Assembly: GCA_900539725.1 (NCBI GenBank)
Contig: UQDI01000007.1
Location: 1-64,000, forward strand
Length of the DNA stretch: 64,000 bases
Direction: 5' to 3'
Source of the DNA: an uncultured Eubacteriales bacterium
Lineage (GTDB): Bacteria > Bacillota > Clostridia > Tissierellales > Peptoniphilaceae
Both the position numbers and the translations under genes were made by a program. The first letter of the stretch is position 1. Each line of letters begins with the position of its first letter. This document shows, one piece after another, positions 7,861 to 16,878 of the stretch. The notes under the pieces were generated by a model. That model made no database searches. It saw only the letters and a list, made by a program, of their open reading frames with translations, and was not told where the DNA came from.

Positions 7861-9445
7861 AAACTTATTTTGGTTCATTTATTAAGGAAAACCTTTTTGA
7901 TTATATAGTTTTAATTATCATGAATCTTGTAGCTGAATTAGGTGTTATTTATTCTGTATACAGACTAAACAATTTCTTACAAAGTGGTTTTATGCAAGAA
8001 GGAAGATCAAGTGAGGTTATAATATTAATATCGATTGTTTTAGTTGTTGCTGTATGTAAAATAATTAAGGCTCATTATGATTTCAAATTATCTAACGAAG
8101 GCTTAATCTATTTAGAAAAGAAACAGCTAGACCACGTAATGCATAGCAAGTATGAAAGCACATCAATGATAGACAAAATCGAACTTGCTCAGCAAATTAA
8201 TAATGACTGCGTAACTATATCTGACTTTTATGTAGCAAAGTTACTTAGCTTAATAGTAAATATAATTAAATTAATCGTCATATTATATTTGATAGCAAAA
8301 TCTTCATTAATTTCTTCTATAATATTGCTTGCATTAATTGTTTTTTATGTAATTATATTTTTACTTTCCAAAAAAATTTATAAGAAGAAAAATTTAGACA
8401 TGCTTGAAGCTCAACAAAAATATTTTTCTGTGCTTGGCGGGGAATTATTGAACATATTTTTAGTTAAAGCTAATAGTTGGTATAAAGAGACTATAAAAAG
8501 GTTTGAACAAACTGGATCTGAATTTGTTAAAAAGTCTATAAGATTTCTAGATTTCGATTTTATTATATCTAACTTTATTCAAATTGTTTCTATGATAGTT
8601 TTAATACTATTTCCAGTTTTAATGATTATTACAGACGTTGATATTAGTCTTATATTTGTTGTAGTTTTGCTATCTCAAATGTTTTTTGACTCTTTCAATC
8701 AAACTTTTAATATTATGAGAGAAATTAATCAAAAGAATGTATCTTTGGAAAGACAAAATATGCTATTAGGAATTGAACGTGATCAAAACGGAGAAAAGTG
8801 CGTAGAAAAAATAAATAATATACATCTTAATGATATATCTTTTAAGTATCAGCAAGCAAAAAATTATATTCTTGAAAATAAAACATTTAATTTTGAAAAA
8901 GATAAAGTAACTCTTATTAAAGGGGACAATGGTAGTGGCAAGTCGACTATTATTAAATTAATACTAAGTATTTTATATGCTCAAAAGGGCGAAATTTTAA
9001 TCGACGATCAAGCTATGAGTGAGATCAACATGGAATCTTTGAAAAAAGATAATATCGCTTTTTGTGAGCAAGAGCCGTATCTTGTGAAAGGGACTATATT
9101 AGAAAATTTAAATTATGGACTTGATACAGCTAAGGACATTTCATTTTATATGAACAATCCTCTCCTTTCTTTTGTAAAAGAGCTTCCTAATGGATTTGAC
9201 ACTGAAATAACACAAAGTAATAATAATATTTCTGGTGGGCAAAAACAAAGGATAGGTATAGTGCGTGCACTTAGCAAAGAATCTGCCAATGTTTATATCT
9301 TTGATGAACCTACATCTGCATTGGATGTAAATCTATTGAAAATTTAACGACAATGATAAAAGAGAAGAAAAAGGGAAATATTATTATAGTTATTACTCAT
9401 GATAAAGATTTTGAAAAGGTAGCTGATAAGATTTATTCATTATAA
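7827..9445 (+). pseudogene. ABC exporter (permease-ATPase fusion), frameshifted near 9330
   Basis: This half-transporter has an N-terminal membrane domain of six segments (residues ~20-300) and a C-terminal ATPase: Walker A GDNGSGKST (~366-374), Q-loop EQEPYL, signature ISGGQKQR (~468), Walker B VYIFDEP and D-loop SALD. The frame then ends at 9347, before the H-loop. One frame over, the sequence continues SIENLTTMIKEKK and IIIVITHDKDF, with the missing H-loop His, to a stop at 9445. A single lost base in the A run at 9329-9331 explains this. The start ATG at 7827 has AAAGGAGTGG before it, inside the HExxH frame. The family exports peptides, lipids or drugs; with SdpI-like and protease neighbours, peptide export is plausible. 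Real mutation and assembly error cannot be told apart here. Confidence 0.8.
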
Positions 9446-9457
9446 TTTAATGAACTC

Positions 9458-9519
9458 ATAAAAAAGTGTAAAATCACTTGACAATAATAAATTTAAGGCA
9501 TATACTAAAATTAAGTATA
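9458..9519 (+). promoter_or_regulatory. BlaI-type promoter/operator P2
   Basis: TTGACA (9478-9483), a 17-base spacer and TATACT (9501-9506) repeat the architecture of P1, and the first 27 bases (9458-9484) are identical to 4947-4973. The -10 box opens an imperfect 17-base dyad, ATACT-N7-AGTAT (9502-9518). This drives the orphan gene at 9558 and suggests control by the same repressor as P1. Confidence 0.75.
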
Positions 9520-9557
9520 GTATTAAAATAGAAAGAATGATAAGGAGTGAGAATTAA

Positions 9558-9965
9558 ATGAATGAAAAGAACAATGCGGCTTGGGAAAGCCATGAAAAAA
9601 GACTTAACGATAAGATTTTTTTGATAGTATTAATTATAGCTTTATTAGCATTTGTATATAGAGTTTTTGTCTACGATCCTTTTTTCAATCCGGATACATT
9701 ATTTGTCAAAGCTAACAAAGTCATGTCTAATACCGATGCTATTAAGATTGAGGATAAGATAATTAAGTTTAATATAGCATCAAGGATAATACAAACGGAA
9801 AGAGCTGAAGATGAGTATACTGACACAAAAGAGGTATTACTACTTAATGATGCTGGTAGAAAGATTGGCAAAGCAAAACTTTCTAAATTTAATGGCGAGG
9901 ATGTAATTAGAGTCTTTAAAAATGAGTTTAAAGTTGAGTTATTAAATGAAAGTGCTAAGAAGTGA
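9558..9965 (+). CDS. small single-pass membrane protein of unknown function
   Basis: I do not recognise this 135-residue protein. A charged N-terminus (~20 residues) is followed by one membrane helix (FLIVLIIALLAFVYRVFVY), then about 95 residues, probably external, with alternating hydrophobic and charged stretches and a basic end. There is no lipobox or Cys. The start ATG follows AAGGAG. It has its own copy of the BlaI-type promoter, so it is likely induced together with the locus at 5033. Confidence 0.7.
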   Translation: MNEKNNAAWESHEKRLNDKIFLIVLIIALLAFVYRVFVYDPFFNPDTLFVKANKVMSNTDAIKIEDKIIKFNIASRIIQTERAEDEYTDTKEVLLLNDAGRKIGKAKLSKFNGEDVIRVFKNEFKVELLNESAKK

Positions 9966-10002
9966 AATAAAAATAAAGGTGTGTAAAAACTAGGTGTTAA
10001 CC

Positions 10003-10191
10003 ATGAAATTAAATAAAAAATTTTTACTAATTTGTTTTGTGATTATATTTTCAATATTATTAAATAACATTCATTATGAAAATGCATATAGTTTAATCAA
10101 AATATTGCTTGCATGTGTGGCAATTTCGCTTATAAGTTCAATTATAGTGAATGTAATTGTTATTTTGTGTAAAAAATTAATTAATGTATAA
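10003..10191 (+). CDS. very small hydrophobic protein
   Basis: This is a 62-residue open frame with two hydrophobic segments (LLICFVIIFSILL and ILLACVAISLISSIIV) and basic flanks. The ATG at 10003 has AGGTG 6 bases upstream; an in-frame GTG at 9994 is the alternative. It sits 37 bases after the gene at 9558 and before a terminator, so it could be the second gene of that unit. No family recognised; it may be a spurious AT-rich frame. Confidence 0.4.
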   Translation: MKLNKKFLLICFVIIFSILLNNIHYENAYSLIKILLACVAISLISSIIVNVIVILCKKLINV

Positions 10192-10260
10192 ATAATTAAA
10201 AGATACAAAATTAGCTGATGATATAATTTCTATATAAAAGTTAATAAGCCCATAGATATT

Positions 10261-10295
10261 AATGACTAGTGTAAAAAGCTAGTCATTTTTCTTTT
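10261..10295 (+). terminator. terminator of the accessory island
   Basis: A 9-bp perfect stem (AATGACTAG / CTAGTCATT) with a 9-base loop is followed by TTTCTTTT. Confidence 0.8.
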
Positions 10296-10314
10296 GCAAT
10301 ATTTTTAATAGCTC

Positions 10315-10342
10315 AAAAAATACTACTAAAGTAGTATTTTTT
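10315..10342. terminator. perfect bidirectional hairpin
   Basis: A 12-bp perfect inverted repeat (AAAAAATACTAC / GTAGTATTTTTT) has loop TAAA. The A run and T run make it a candidate terminator on either strand, insulating the division operon from the island. Confidence 0.7.
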
Positions 10343-10388
10343 AGACATTTGTGTAACATGATTGTAATATTACTAGTAAAATGTATGA

Positions 10389-10437
10389 AAATGGTTTAAA
10401 ATGGTTGTAAAGAAGCTAGAAATGGTTCCAAATGGTT
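10389..10437 (+). promoter_or_regulatory. four AAATGGTT boxes, likely MraZ operator
   Basis: AAATGGTT occurs at 10389, 10399, 10420 and 10430, with spacings of 10, 21 and 10 bases, so all boxes lie on one face of the helix. MraZ proteins bind short TGG-containing direct repeats spaced about one helical turn upstream of mraZ, and mraZ starts 37 bases further on. A weak promoter TTGTAA (10362-10367) and TATGAA (10384-10389) may lie just upstream. Confidence 0.75.
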
Positions 10438-10473
10438 ATTAATGTTTAGAATAGCATTAAGAAGGTGTTATCA

Positions 10474-10896
10474 ATGTTCATGGGTTTATTTAAACATAGT
10501 ATTGATTCAAACGGGAGGGTTATCATACCCTCTAAAATGCGTGATGAACTTGGTAAAGACTTCATAATTACTAGGGGATACGACAGATGTATCTACATTT
10601 ATAACCGTGAAACTTATGAGAAAAAGCTTGAGCAATTCGATGATTTGCCTGATACTGTTCTAGAAAACAGAAAATTTGAACGTGAGATGTTCCTTTACAT
10701 GAACGAAGCTAACATGGACAAGAACGGCCGTGTTATGCTACCTGAGATGCTTAGAGATATGATGGATATAAAGGGCGACGTTTACATAATTGGCGTTAGA
10801 AAGAGAATTGAAATTTGGGATACAGACGTTTATAAGAACTACAAAGCAACTGTTGCACCTCTTGAAGAGCTTGCAAATAACATAAAGAGAGATTAG
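10474..10896 (+). CDS. mraZ: transcriptional regulator MraZ
   Basis: MraZ is a ring-forming AbrB-like DNA-binding protein that controls the division and cell-wall operon it heads. The 140 residues contain two copies of the SpoVT/AbrB fold: HSIDSNGRVIIPSKMR near the N-terminus and NMDKNGRVMLPEMLRD in the second half. I start at the ATG at 10474 (MFMGLFKHSID), which has AAGAAGGTG before it and matches family N-termini; an in-frame GTG at 10465 is within that site. The phased boxes upstream suggest autoregulation. Confidence 0.94.
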   Translation: MFMGLFKHSIDSNGRVIIPSKMRDELGKDFIITRGYDRCIYIYNRETYEKKLEQFDDLPDTVLENRKFEREMFLYMNEANMDKNGRVMLPEMLRDMMDIKGDVYIIGVRKRIEIWDTDVYKNYKATVAPLEELANNIKRD

Positions 10897-10898
10897 TT

Positions 10899-11831
10899 AT
10901 GGAGTTTAAGCACATACCTATCATGCTTTCTGAAGTGATAGACGGACTCGACATAAAGCCAAATGGCGTTTACCTAGACGGCACCATTGGCGGAGCGGGT
11001 CACTCGCAAGAGATTCTTAAGAGACTTAATGAAGACGGTCTACTAATAGGTGTTGATAGGGACAGGGAAGCTCTTAATAAAGCAAATGAAGTATTATCAA
11101 ATGTTGGAGGCAATTTTAAATTAGTTCACGATAACTATAGGAATGTCAAAGCCATTTGCCAAAGTTTAGGCGTTGATCACTTAGATGGCATACTTCTTGA
11201 TATAGGCGTATCGTCTTATCAGCTTGACAACAAGGACAGAGGCTTTTCATACAGGATGGATGCGAAGCTTGATATGCGTATGGATCAAGAGAGTGGCAAA
11301 TCTGCTTACGACATCGTTAATACATATACTAAGGAAGAATTAGAAGAAGTAATTTACAAATATTCGCAAGAGAGATGGGCTAGAAGGATAGCTGAATTTA
11401 TCTGTGAATATAGGGCAGAAAAACCGATAGAGACTACATTTGAACTGACTGACGTAATTAAGAGGGCAATACCAAAAAAGGCGAGGGAGAACAAACATCC
11501 ATCTAAAAAGACTTTTCAAGCCTTAAGGATAGAGGTAAATGATGAGCTTGGCGCATTAAACGCTGCCTTGCAAGACGCTATCGACATTTTAAACCCAGAT
11601 GGAAGGATAGCGGTAATAACATTTCATTCGATGGAAGACAAAATCGTAAAAGATATATTTAAATTTAACACACTTGATTGCATTTGCCCACCAGAGAGCA
11701 TTATCTGCACATGCAATCACAAGAGAAAGTTAAAGCTTGTGAACAATAAGCCACTTGTAGCAAGCGAAGAAGAATTAAAAGCTAATCCGAGAAGCGAAAG
11801 CGCTAAGCTTAGGATAGCTCAAAGAGTATAG
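10899..11831 (+). CDS. rsmH: 16S rRNA (cytosine-1402-N4)-methyltransferase
   Basis: RsmH uses S-adenosylmethionine to methylate C1402 of 16S rRNA in the ribosomal P site. The 310-residue protein shows the SAM-binding start YLDGTIGGAGHS, the catalytic-region LLDIGVSSYQLD, the helical insertion (residues ~110-220) and the C-terminal TFHSMEDKIVKD with the family's Cys-rich CICPPESIICTC stretch. It begins 2 bases after mraZ, the usual operon order. Confidence 0.95.
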   Translation: MEFKHIPIMLSEVIDGLDIKPNGVYLDGTIGGAGHSQEILKRLNEDGLLIGVDRDREALNKANEVLSNVGGNFKLVHDNYRNVKAICQSLGVDHLDGILLDIGVSSYQLDNKDRGFSYRMDAKLDMRMDQESGKSAYDIVNTYTKEELEEVIYKYSQERWARRIAEFICEYRAEKPIETTFELTDVIKRAIPKKARENKHPSKKTFQALRIEVNDELGALNAALQDAIDILNPDGRIAVITFHSMEDKIVKDIFKFNTLDCICPPESIICTCNHKRKLKLVNNKPLVASEEELKANPRSESAKLRIAQRV

Positions 11832-11843
11832 GGGAGGTACACT

Positions 11844-12320
11844 ATGTCATCTGCAGCGAGAAAATTATATGATAGTCCAGTTTATTCGCAAGAAAGGACA
11901 GTAAGCAAACCACTTGTAAAAAAGAACGTTAAGCATAAAGCCAAAGCAAAGGAGAGAGTCGTTAATGTTTTCTTCGTGAGAACTGTTTTGTGCGCTGTAG
12001 CTATCGGTCTTGTATTTACTATGCTTGTTTTTTGTGCTGATAGAATCACTAGAGTACAAAACTCTATAAATCATAGCAACGCTGAGATCAATAGGCTTAA
12101 GACTACTCTTATAGACGAGACTGCAAAGCTTGAAAGCCTTAAGAATGCTGGTGCGATCGAGTTCGAAGCAAGGACTAAGCTTGGAATGATCTACCCTAAT
12201 GAAGCGCAAATACTAAATATAAACACAAACAGTAAAGAAGAAAGAGAGATTGACGATAAAGTTATTGTTAGTCTTGATTCAGACATTGATCAAAGTATAG
12301 AAGAAAGTGAAAGAAAATGA
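11844..12320 (+). CDS. ftsL: cell division protein FtsL
   Basis: FtsL is a small bitopic septal protein that pairs with DivIC and DivIB and activates the FtsW-PBP pair. The 158-residue protein has a basic cytosolic N-terminus, one membrane helix (~43-64) and a coiled-coil stretch (~68-105) ending EFEARTKLGMIYP, a typical FtsL region. An acidic tail of ~35 residues follows. The assignment rests on topology and position between rsmH and the PBP gene, since FtsL sequences diverge. A GGGGAGG site precedes the ATG, and the end overlaps the next gene by ATGA. Confidence 0.82.
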   Translation: MSSAARKLYDSPVYSQERTVSKPLVKKNVKHKAKAKERVVNVFFVRTVLCAVAIGLVFTMLVFCADRITRVQNSINHSNAEINRLKTTLIDETAKLESLKNAGAIEFEARTKLGMIYPNEAQILNINTNSKEEREIDDKVIVSLDSDIDQSIEESERK

Positions 12321-14572
12321 AAACGCCGACAAGCGATAGACATAGAAAGAAAAAGACAGGCAAATCTAAAATTCCTAACAAGTACAATAGGATTTTGGTT
12401 GTTCTGGCTTTTTTTGGATTTATAATTGCATTATTTTTAGTACAGCTATTTAAAGTTCAAATATTGGATGCAAAAGGCTACAAGGAGTACGCTGTAGGCC
12501 AATGGACTAAGGCGGTTAGCCTTGGTAATCAAAGAGGTTTTATCTACGACAGGAACAACAAGCCCTTAGCAGTTAACAAAAACATAGTGACTTTTTGGAG
12601 CGTTCCATTCAAAGAAGAGGAAAATGAAAAGGAAGAAGCTCGATATAAAAGAGAGAAAAAATACAAAGAGATAGCTGAAGAGGTCGCTTCAAAGATAGCT
12701 GAAATGACTGGGGAAGACTCAGGAGACGTTTATGACAAGATTACATATGAGAGCAGAATCAGAGTAGTTGAAGAGATGGAGCTTGATGATTACAAGAAAT
12801 TCAAGGAGAGCATGGGCAAAGTTAAGTTCAGAACAGTACTTGAAGTAGAAGAGAAGGCAAAGAGATACTATCCATTTAATGACCTTGCATCTCAGCTCAT
12901 AGGCTTTAACAATATTGACAACGTCGGTATCAATGGTCTTGAAGTTAAGCTAAATGAAGCGCTAGAAGGAAGAGCGTCAAAAAAGGTTCAACAGCTTGAA
13001 GCAAACATGGTTAATGCACTTCCAAATCAAGAAGAAAGAATTATTGAAGGCAAAAAAAGTGTTAACGTAGTTTTGACTATAGATGAAAAACTTCAAAGAG
13101 AAGTCGAAAAGATAGCGGATGAAGCAAGAGAAAAACAAAATGCTGAGTCAGTATCCATCATAGTTATGGACCCGCGCGACTCATCAATACTTGCTCTAGC
13201 AAATACCGGCAGATACAATCTAAATGAGCCGAGAAAGAAGCCAGATGATGTTGATGAAGCCGTTTGGGACGAAGCAAGTGATGAAGACAGAAACCAAATC
13301 CTCTTTGATAAGTGGCGTAATAACGCTATAAGTGACTCATACGAGCCCGGTTCTGTATATAAGGTAATCAACTTAGCAGCAGGACTTGAAGAGGGCAAGC
13401 TTAATGACAATATGAGCTTCTCATGCTCAGGCTCGATTGATGTTTATGGAAGAACCTTATCATGCGCGGATCACACTGCTCACGGCACTCAAGACATTTC
13501 TAAGGCGCTTAACAACTCATGTAACGTTGCCTTCGTTCAAATAGGTAATATCTTAGGTAAAAACGATATACTTAGATACGCTAAAGCCTTTGGCTTTGGC
13601 GAAAAGAGCGGAGTAGATTTGCCAGGCGAAAGTTTAGGTATACTTCCGACAAATATTAACGCTATAGGTCCAGTTGAACTTGCGACTATGTCTTATGGTC
13701 ATGGACTTGCAGTTACACCTATACAGATGGCGAACGCCATATGCGCGGTTGTTAATGGTGGAACGCTTTATAAACCAAAATTAGTTTTGAAGACAGTTGA
13801 TGACTTTGGCAATGTAGTTGAAACACCAAAGAGCGTTGTCAGAAGAAGAGTTATATCGGAAGAAACAAGCGAGCACATGAAAAAGCTTCTTGAAAGCGTT
13901 GTTAGAGACGGTCATATCAAAAGATCAAGGATAGATGGCTACAGAATAGGCGGTAAGACTGGTACAGCACAAAAAATTGTTGATGGCAAGTACAAGAAGA
14001 ACGCTTATATATCATCCTTCGTTGGAGCATTTCCAATTGATAAGCCAGAATTTGTTGTTTTAGCAATTGTGGATGAGCCAAGAAGCGGTGTAGCTTATGG
14101 ATCTTTGGTAGCGGCACCTATTTTCCAAGACGTAGCAAAATTCATAATCGACTACTACAAGATACCGCCAGCAAGTGCGGTTAGTGAAGTACAAAATGAA
14201 AAGGTACAAGTGCCAGACTTAAAAAACAAAACTATGGGCGAGGCAGGACTTGAGCTTGCGGAGCTGTCTTTAAGCTTTGACACTAAATATACAGAGTATA
14301 CAGATGAGTCTTTAATCATTTCGCAAAGCATTAATCCGGGCGTCTTTGTTGATAAAGGCACGGTTATAACGCTTGATGTTGAAGCAAAGAAGGACGACAT
14401 CATACTTACGCCTGACTTTAAAGGCATGACTAGAGACGAGGCCTTTGGACTTGCTGAAAAAGTTGGACTTAAGCTAAAGATTGAGGGCGATGGCCTTGTG
14501 AAAGAGCAAAGACCTGAGCCGGACAAAGAAGTGAAGAAGAATTCTATAGTAGAATTAAAATTGGGGGACTAA
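12317..14572 (+). CDS. class B penicillin-binding protein with PASTA domains (FtsI/SpoVD type)
   Basis: This septal transpeptidase cross-links new peptidoglycan together with FtsW. The 751 residues run: basic cytosolic tail, one membrane helix (~27-49), PBP dimerisation domain (~60-230), transpeptidase domain with SVYK (Ser346-Lys349), SCN (401-403) and KTG (547-549), then two PASTA domains (~630-692 and ~693-751). A C-terminal PASTA pair occurs in both vegetative Pbp2B-type and sporulation SpoVD-type proteins, so I leave the symbol empty; as the only class B PBP in this division operon it is likely the essential septal enzyme. It overlaps ftsL by ATGA. Confidence 0.93.
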   Translation: MKTPTSDRHRKKKTGKSKIPNKYNRILVVLAFFGFIIALFLVQLFKVQILDAKGYKEYAVGQWTKAVSLGNQRGFIYDRNNKPLAVNKNIVTFWSVPFKEEENEKEEARYKREKKYKEIAEEVASKIAEMTGEDSGDVYDKITYESRIRVVEEMELDDYKKFKESMGKVKFRTVLEVEEKAKRYYPFNDLASQLIGFNNIDNVGINGLEVKLNEALEGRASKKVQQLEANMVNALPNQEERIIEGKKSVNVVLTIDEKLQREVEKIADEAREKQNAESVSIIVMDPRDSSILALANTGRYNLNEPRKKPDDVDEAVWDEASDEDRNQILFDKWRNNAISDSYEPGSVYKVINLAAGLEEGKLNDNMSFSCSGSIDVYGRTLSCADHTAHGTQDISKALNNSCNVAFVQIGNILGKNDILRYAKAFGFGEKSGVDLPGESLGILPTNINAIGPVELATMSYGHGLAVTPIQMANAICAVVNGGTLYKPKLVLKTVDDFGNVVETPKSVVRRRVISEETSEHMKKLLESVVRDGHIKRSRIDGYRIGGKTGTAQKIVDGKYKKNAYISSFVGAFPIDKPEFVVLAIVDEPRSGVAYGSLVAAPIFQDVAKFIIDYYKIPPASAVSEVQNEKVQVPDLKNKTMGEAGLELAELSLSFDTKYTEYTDESLIISQSINPGVFVDKGTVITLDVEAKKDDIILTPDFKGMTRDEAFGLAEKVGLKLKIEGDGLVKEQRPEPDKEVKKNSIVELKLGD

Positions 14573-14573
14573 G

Positions 14574-15548
14574 ATGTTTAAAAACATAAGTGCATACAGC
14601 GTAATCATTATATTATTAAGCTTTGCTTTAGTATGTTTACTTGCGAAGATAATTATACCTAAGCTAAGAAAATACAAACTTGGACAAAATATTAGGCAAG
14701 AAGGACCTAAGTCTCACTTAAAAAAGGCCGGCACACCTACTATGGGTGGCGTACTATTCATAATAAGCTCGCTTATTGCAGTACTTGTATCGAGCCTAGC
14801 AGGTTTTGTCTTTACAAACGAAATCATCTTACTCGTTTTAGGCAGCACTGCCTTTGGCTTAGTAGGCTTTTTAGACGACTATATTAAATTCTTTAAACAT
14901 AGAAATTTAGGTTTAAGAGCTTATCAAAAATTAGTTTTGCAAATGCTTTTCTCAGCTCTTATAGCATACTTTGCATATAAACTTGCGGGTACTATGGTCT
15001 ATATACCATTCTATAAAGAAGTGGATTTAGGTAAGTGGGTAATCTTACTTAACTTCTTTATATTAGTAGCAAGCACTAATGCAGTCAACTTAACCGATGG
15101 ACTTGATGGCCTTGCAACAGGCGTTATGTCAATCATATTACTCACACTTGCGATATACTCATTAAAGATCTCAAACATGACTACTTATGCTTACTCGATA
15201 ATTATGTTTGCATCGCTACTTGGCTTTTTGATCTTTAATAAGTACCCAGCACAAATATTTATGGGAGACACAGGATCATTATTCTTAGGAGGCGTCCTTG
15301 CTATAATCACAATACTATTGGGACTGCACTTCTATATGATTATATATGCACTTGTATTAATTATGGAAACGCTTTCAGTAATTATACAAGTAGCAGTATT
15401 TAAAAAGACAGGCAAAAGAGTTTTTCTTATGAGCCCACTTCACCATCACTTTGAGATGAAAGGCATGAAAGAGACTAAGGTTGTTGTGATGTTTTGCGCA
15501 TGGACACTCATCTTATGCGCTGCATCGCTAGTAATATTTTTGAGGTGA
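14574..15548 (+). CDS. mraY: phospho-N-acetylmuramoyl-pentapeptide transferase
   Basis: MraY moves phospho-MurNAc-pentapeptide from UDP onto undecaprenyl phosphate, making lipid I in the membrane. The 324-residue polytopic protein carries the family motifs FLDDYIKFFKHRNLGL, NAVNLTDGLDGLA and FMGDTGSLFLGG (catalytic Asp residues) and the PLHHHFEMKG histidine motif. It begins one base after the PBP stop, with GGGGG as ribosome-binding site. Confidence 0.97.
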   Translation: MFKNISAYSVIIILLSFALVCLLAKIIIPKLRKYKLGQNIRQEGPKSHLKKAGTPTMGGVLFIISSLIAVLVSSLAGFVFTNEIILLVLGSTAFGLVGFLDDYIKFFKHRNLGLRAYQKLVLQMLFSALIAYFAYKLAGTMVYIPFYKEVDLGKWVILLNFFILVASTNAVNLTDGLDGLATGVMSIILLTLAIYSLKISNMTTYAYSIIMFASLLGFLIFNKYPAQIFMGDTGSLFLGGVLAIITILLGLHFYMIIYALVLIMETLSVIIQVAVFKKTGKRVFLMSPLHHHFEMKGMKETKVVVMFCAWTLILCAASLVIFLR

Positions 15549-15552
15549 TATT

Positions 15553-16878
15553 ATGGACTACAAGGACAAAAATATTCTAATTCTAGGATATGGAATATCT
15601 GGTTACGGAGCTTCTTTATATTTTATAAGTAAAGGGGCTAATGTTTATGTCTACGATGACAATATGGATCAAATTTTAAAGGACAAAGCAAACGAAAACC
15701 TTGACGATGTAAAGTTTTTAACAAGGACTGAGCTTGATGCAATCGATTTCACTTTTGTATTAAAGAGCCCGGGAATAAAGCCTTCATCAGATATAATTCG
15801 CTACCTTGTAGACAAAAATGTCGAGATAGTTTCTGACATAGAAATTTTATACAGAGATTTTAAAGATCATAAATTTATAGTTATCACCGGAACCAATGGC
15901 AAGACAACTACAACTACTTTTATCGGCGAAGTGCTTAAAGACCTTGGCTACAATGTCAATGTCATAGGTAACATCGGTGTTTCGCCACTACTTGAAGCGG
16001 CGAACTATGATACACACGTGATTGAAGCATCAAGCTTCCAATTAGAGTACACAAAAGATTTTAAGCCGAACATCGCCATCATACTAAACATAACACCAGA
16101 TCATTTAGATTGGCACGGCTCATTCAAGGCATATGAAGAGGCAAAGAAGAAAATTTATCAAAATATGGACAAATCTTCATATTTGATACTTAATTATGAC
16201 GATATTGCCTTAAATAAAGTCGATCAAGATACAAATATACTATATTTCACTTCAAAAGAAAAAGATTTAGTGGATATGAATTATATCGCACCAAATATTG
16301 TGGATAAAGATAAAAACATTGTCATAAACAAAGATGATATATTTATAAAGGGTCGCCATAATTATGAAAATCTCATGGCAGCGACACTTGCATTAGAAGT
16401 TTTTGGCGTAAAAAGAGAAGATATAGTTAAAGAGATAAAGGATTTTAAAGGCGTTGAACATAGGATTGAGTTCGTCAGGGAGCTTGATGGGGTTGACTAC
16501 TACAATGATTCCAAGGGAACTAACCCGGACGCGTCACTTAAAGCGGTTGAAGCCTTTGATAGAAGCATAGTGCTTATAGCCGGCGGCTATGACAAGAACA
16601 TACCGTTCGAGGATTTTGCATCTAAGACAAAGAACAAAATAAGGAGCCTAATACTATTTGGCCAAACAAAGGATAAGATAAAAGAATCCTTCACTAATAT
16701 TGGCTATGAAAATATAACTATGGTCAATAATATGAGTGAAGCAGTGAAAGCAGCTAAAAATGATGCGCAAAAGGGCGATGTAGTCTTACTATCACCATTG
16801 TGCGCGAGCTGGGGAATATACAAAAATTACAAAGAACGCGGACTTGAATTTAAAAAATTAGTAAATGAGTTGAAGTAA
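15553..16878 (+). CDS. murD: UDP-N-acetylmuramoylalanine--D-glutamate ligase
   Basis: MurD adds D-glutamate to UDP-MurNAc-L-Ala using ATP. The 441 residues show the N-terminal Rossmann part (ILGYGISGYGAS), the ATP loop ITGTNGKTTTTTF (~residues 111-123), NITPDHLDWHGS in the central domain and YYNDSKGTNPDAS at the C-terminal domain border. It begins 4 bases after mraY with GAGGTGA upstream. Confidence 0.96.
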   Translation: MDYKDKNILILGYGISGYGASLYFISKGANVYVYDDNMDQILKDKANENLDDVKFLTRTELDAIDFTFVLKSPGIKPSSDIIRYLVDKNVEIVSDIEILYRDFKDHKFIVITGTNGKTTTTTFIGEVLKDLGYNVNVIGNIGVSPLLEAANYDTHVIEASSFQLEYTKDFKPNIAIILNITPDHLDWHGSFKAYEEAKKKIYQNMDKSSYLILNYDDIALNKVDQDTNILYFTSKEKDLVDMNYIAPNIVDKDKNIVINKDDIFIKGRHNYENLMAATLALEVFGVKREDIVKEIKDFKGVEHRIEFVRELDGVDYYNDSKGTNPDASLKAVEAFDRSIVLIAGGYDKNIPFEDFASKTKNKIRSLILFGQTKDKIKESFTNIGYENITMVNNMSEAVKAAKNDAQKGDVVLLSPLCASWGIYKNYKERGLEFKKLVNELK

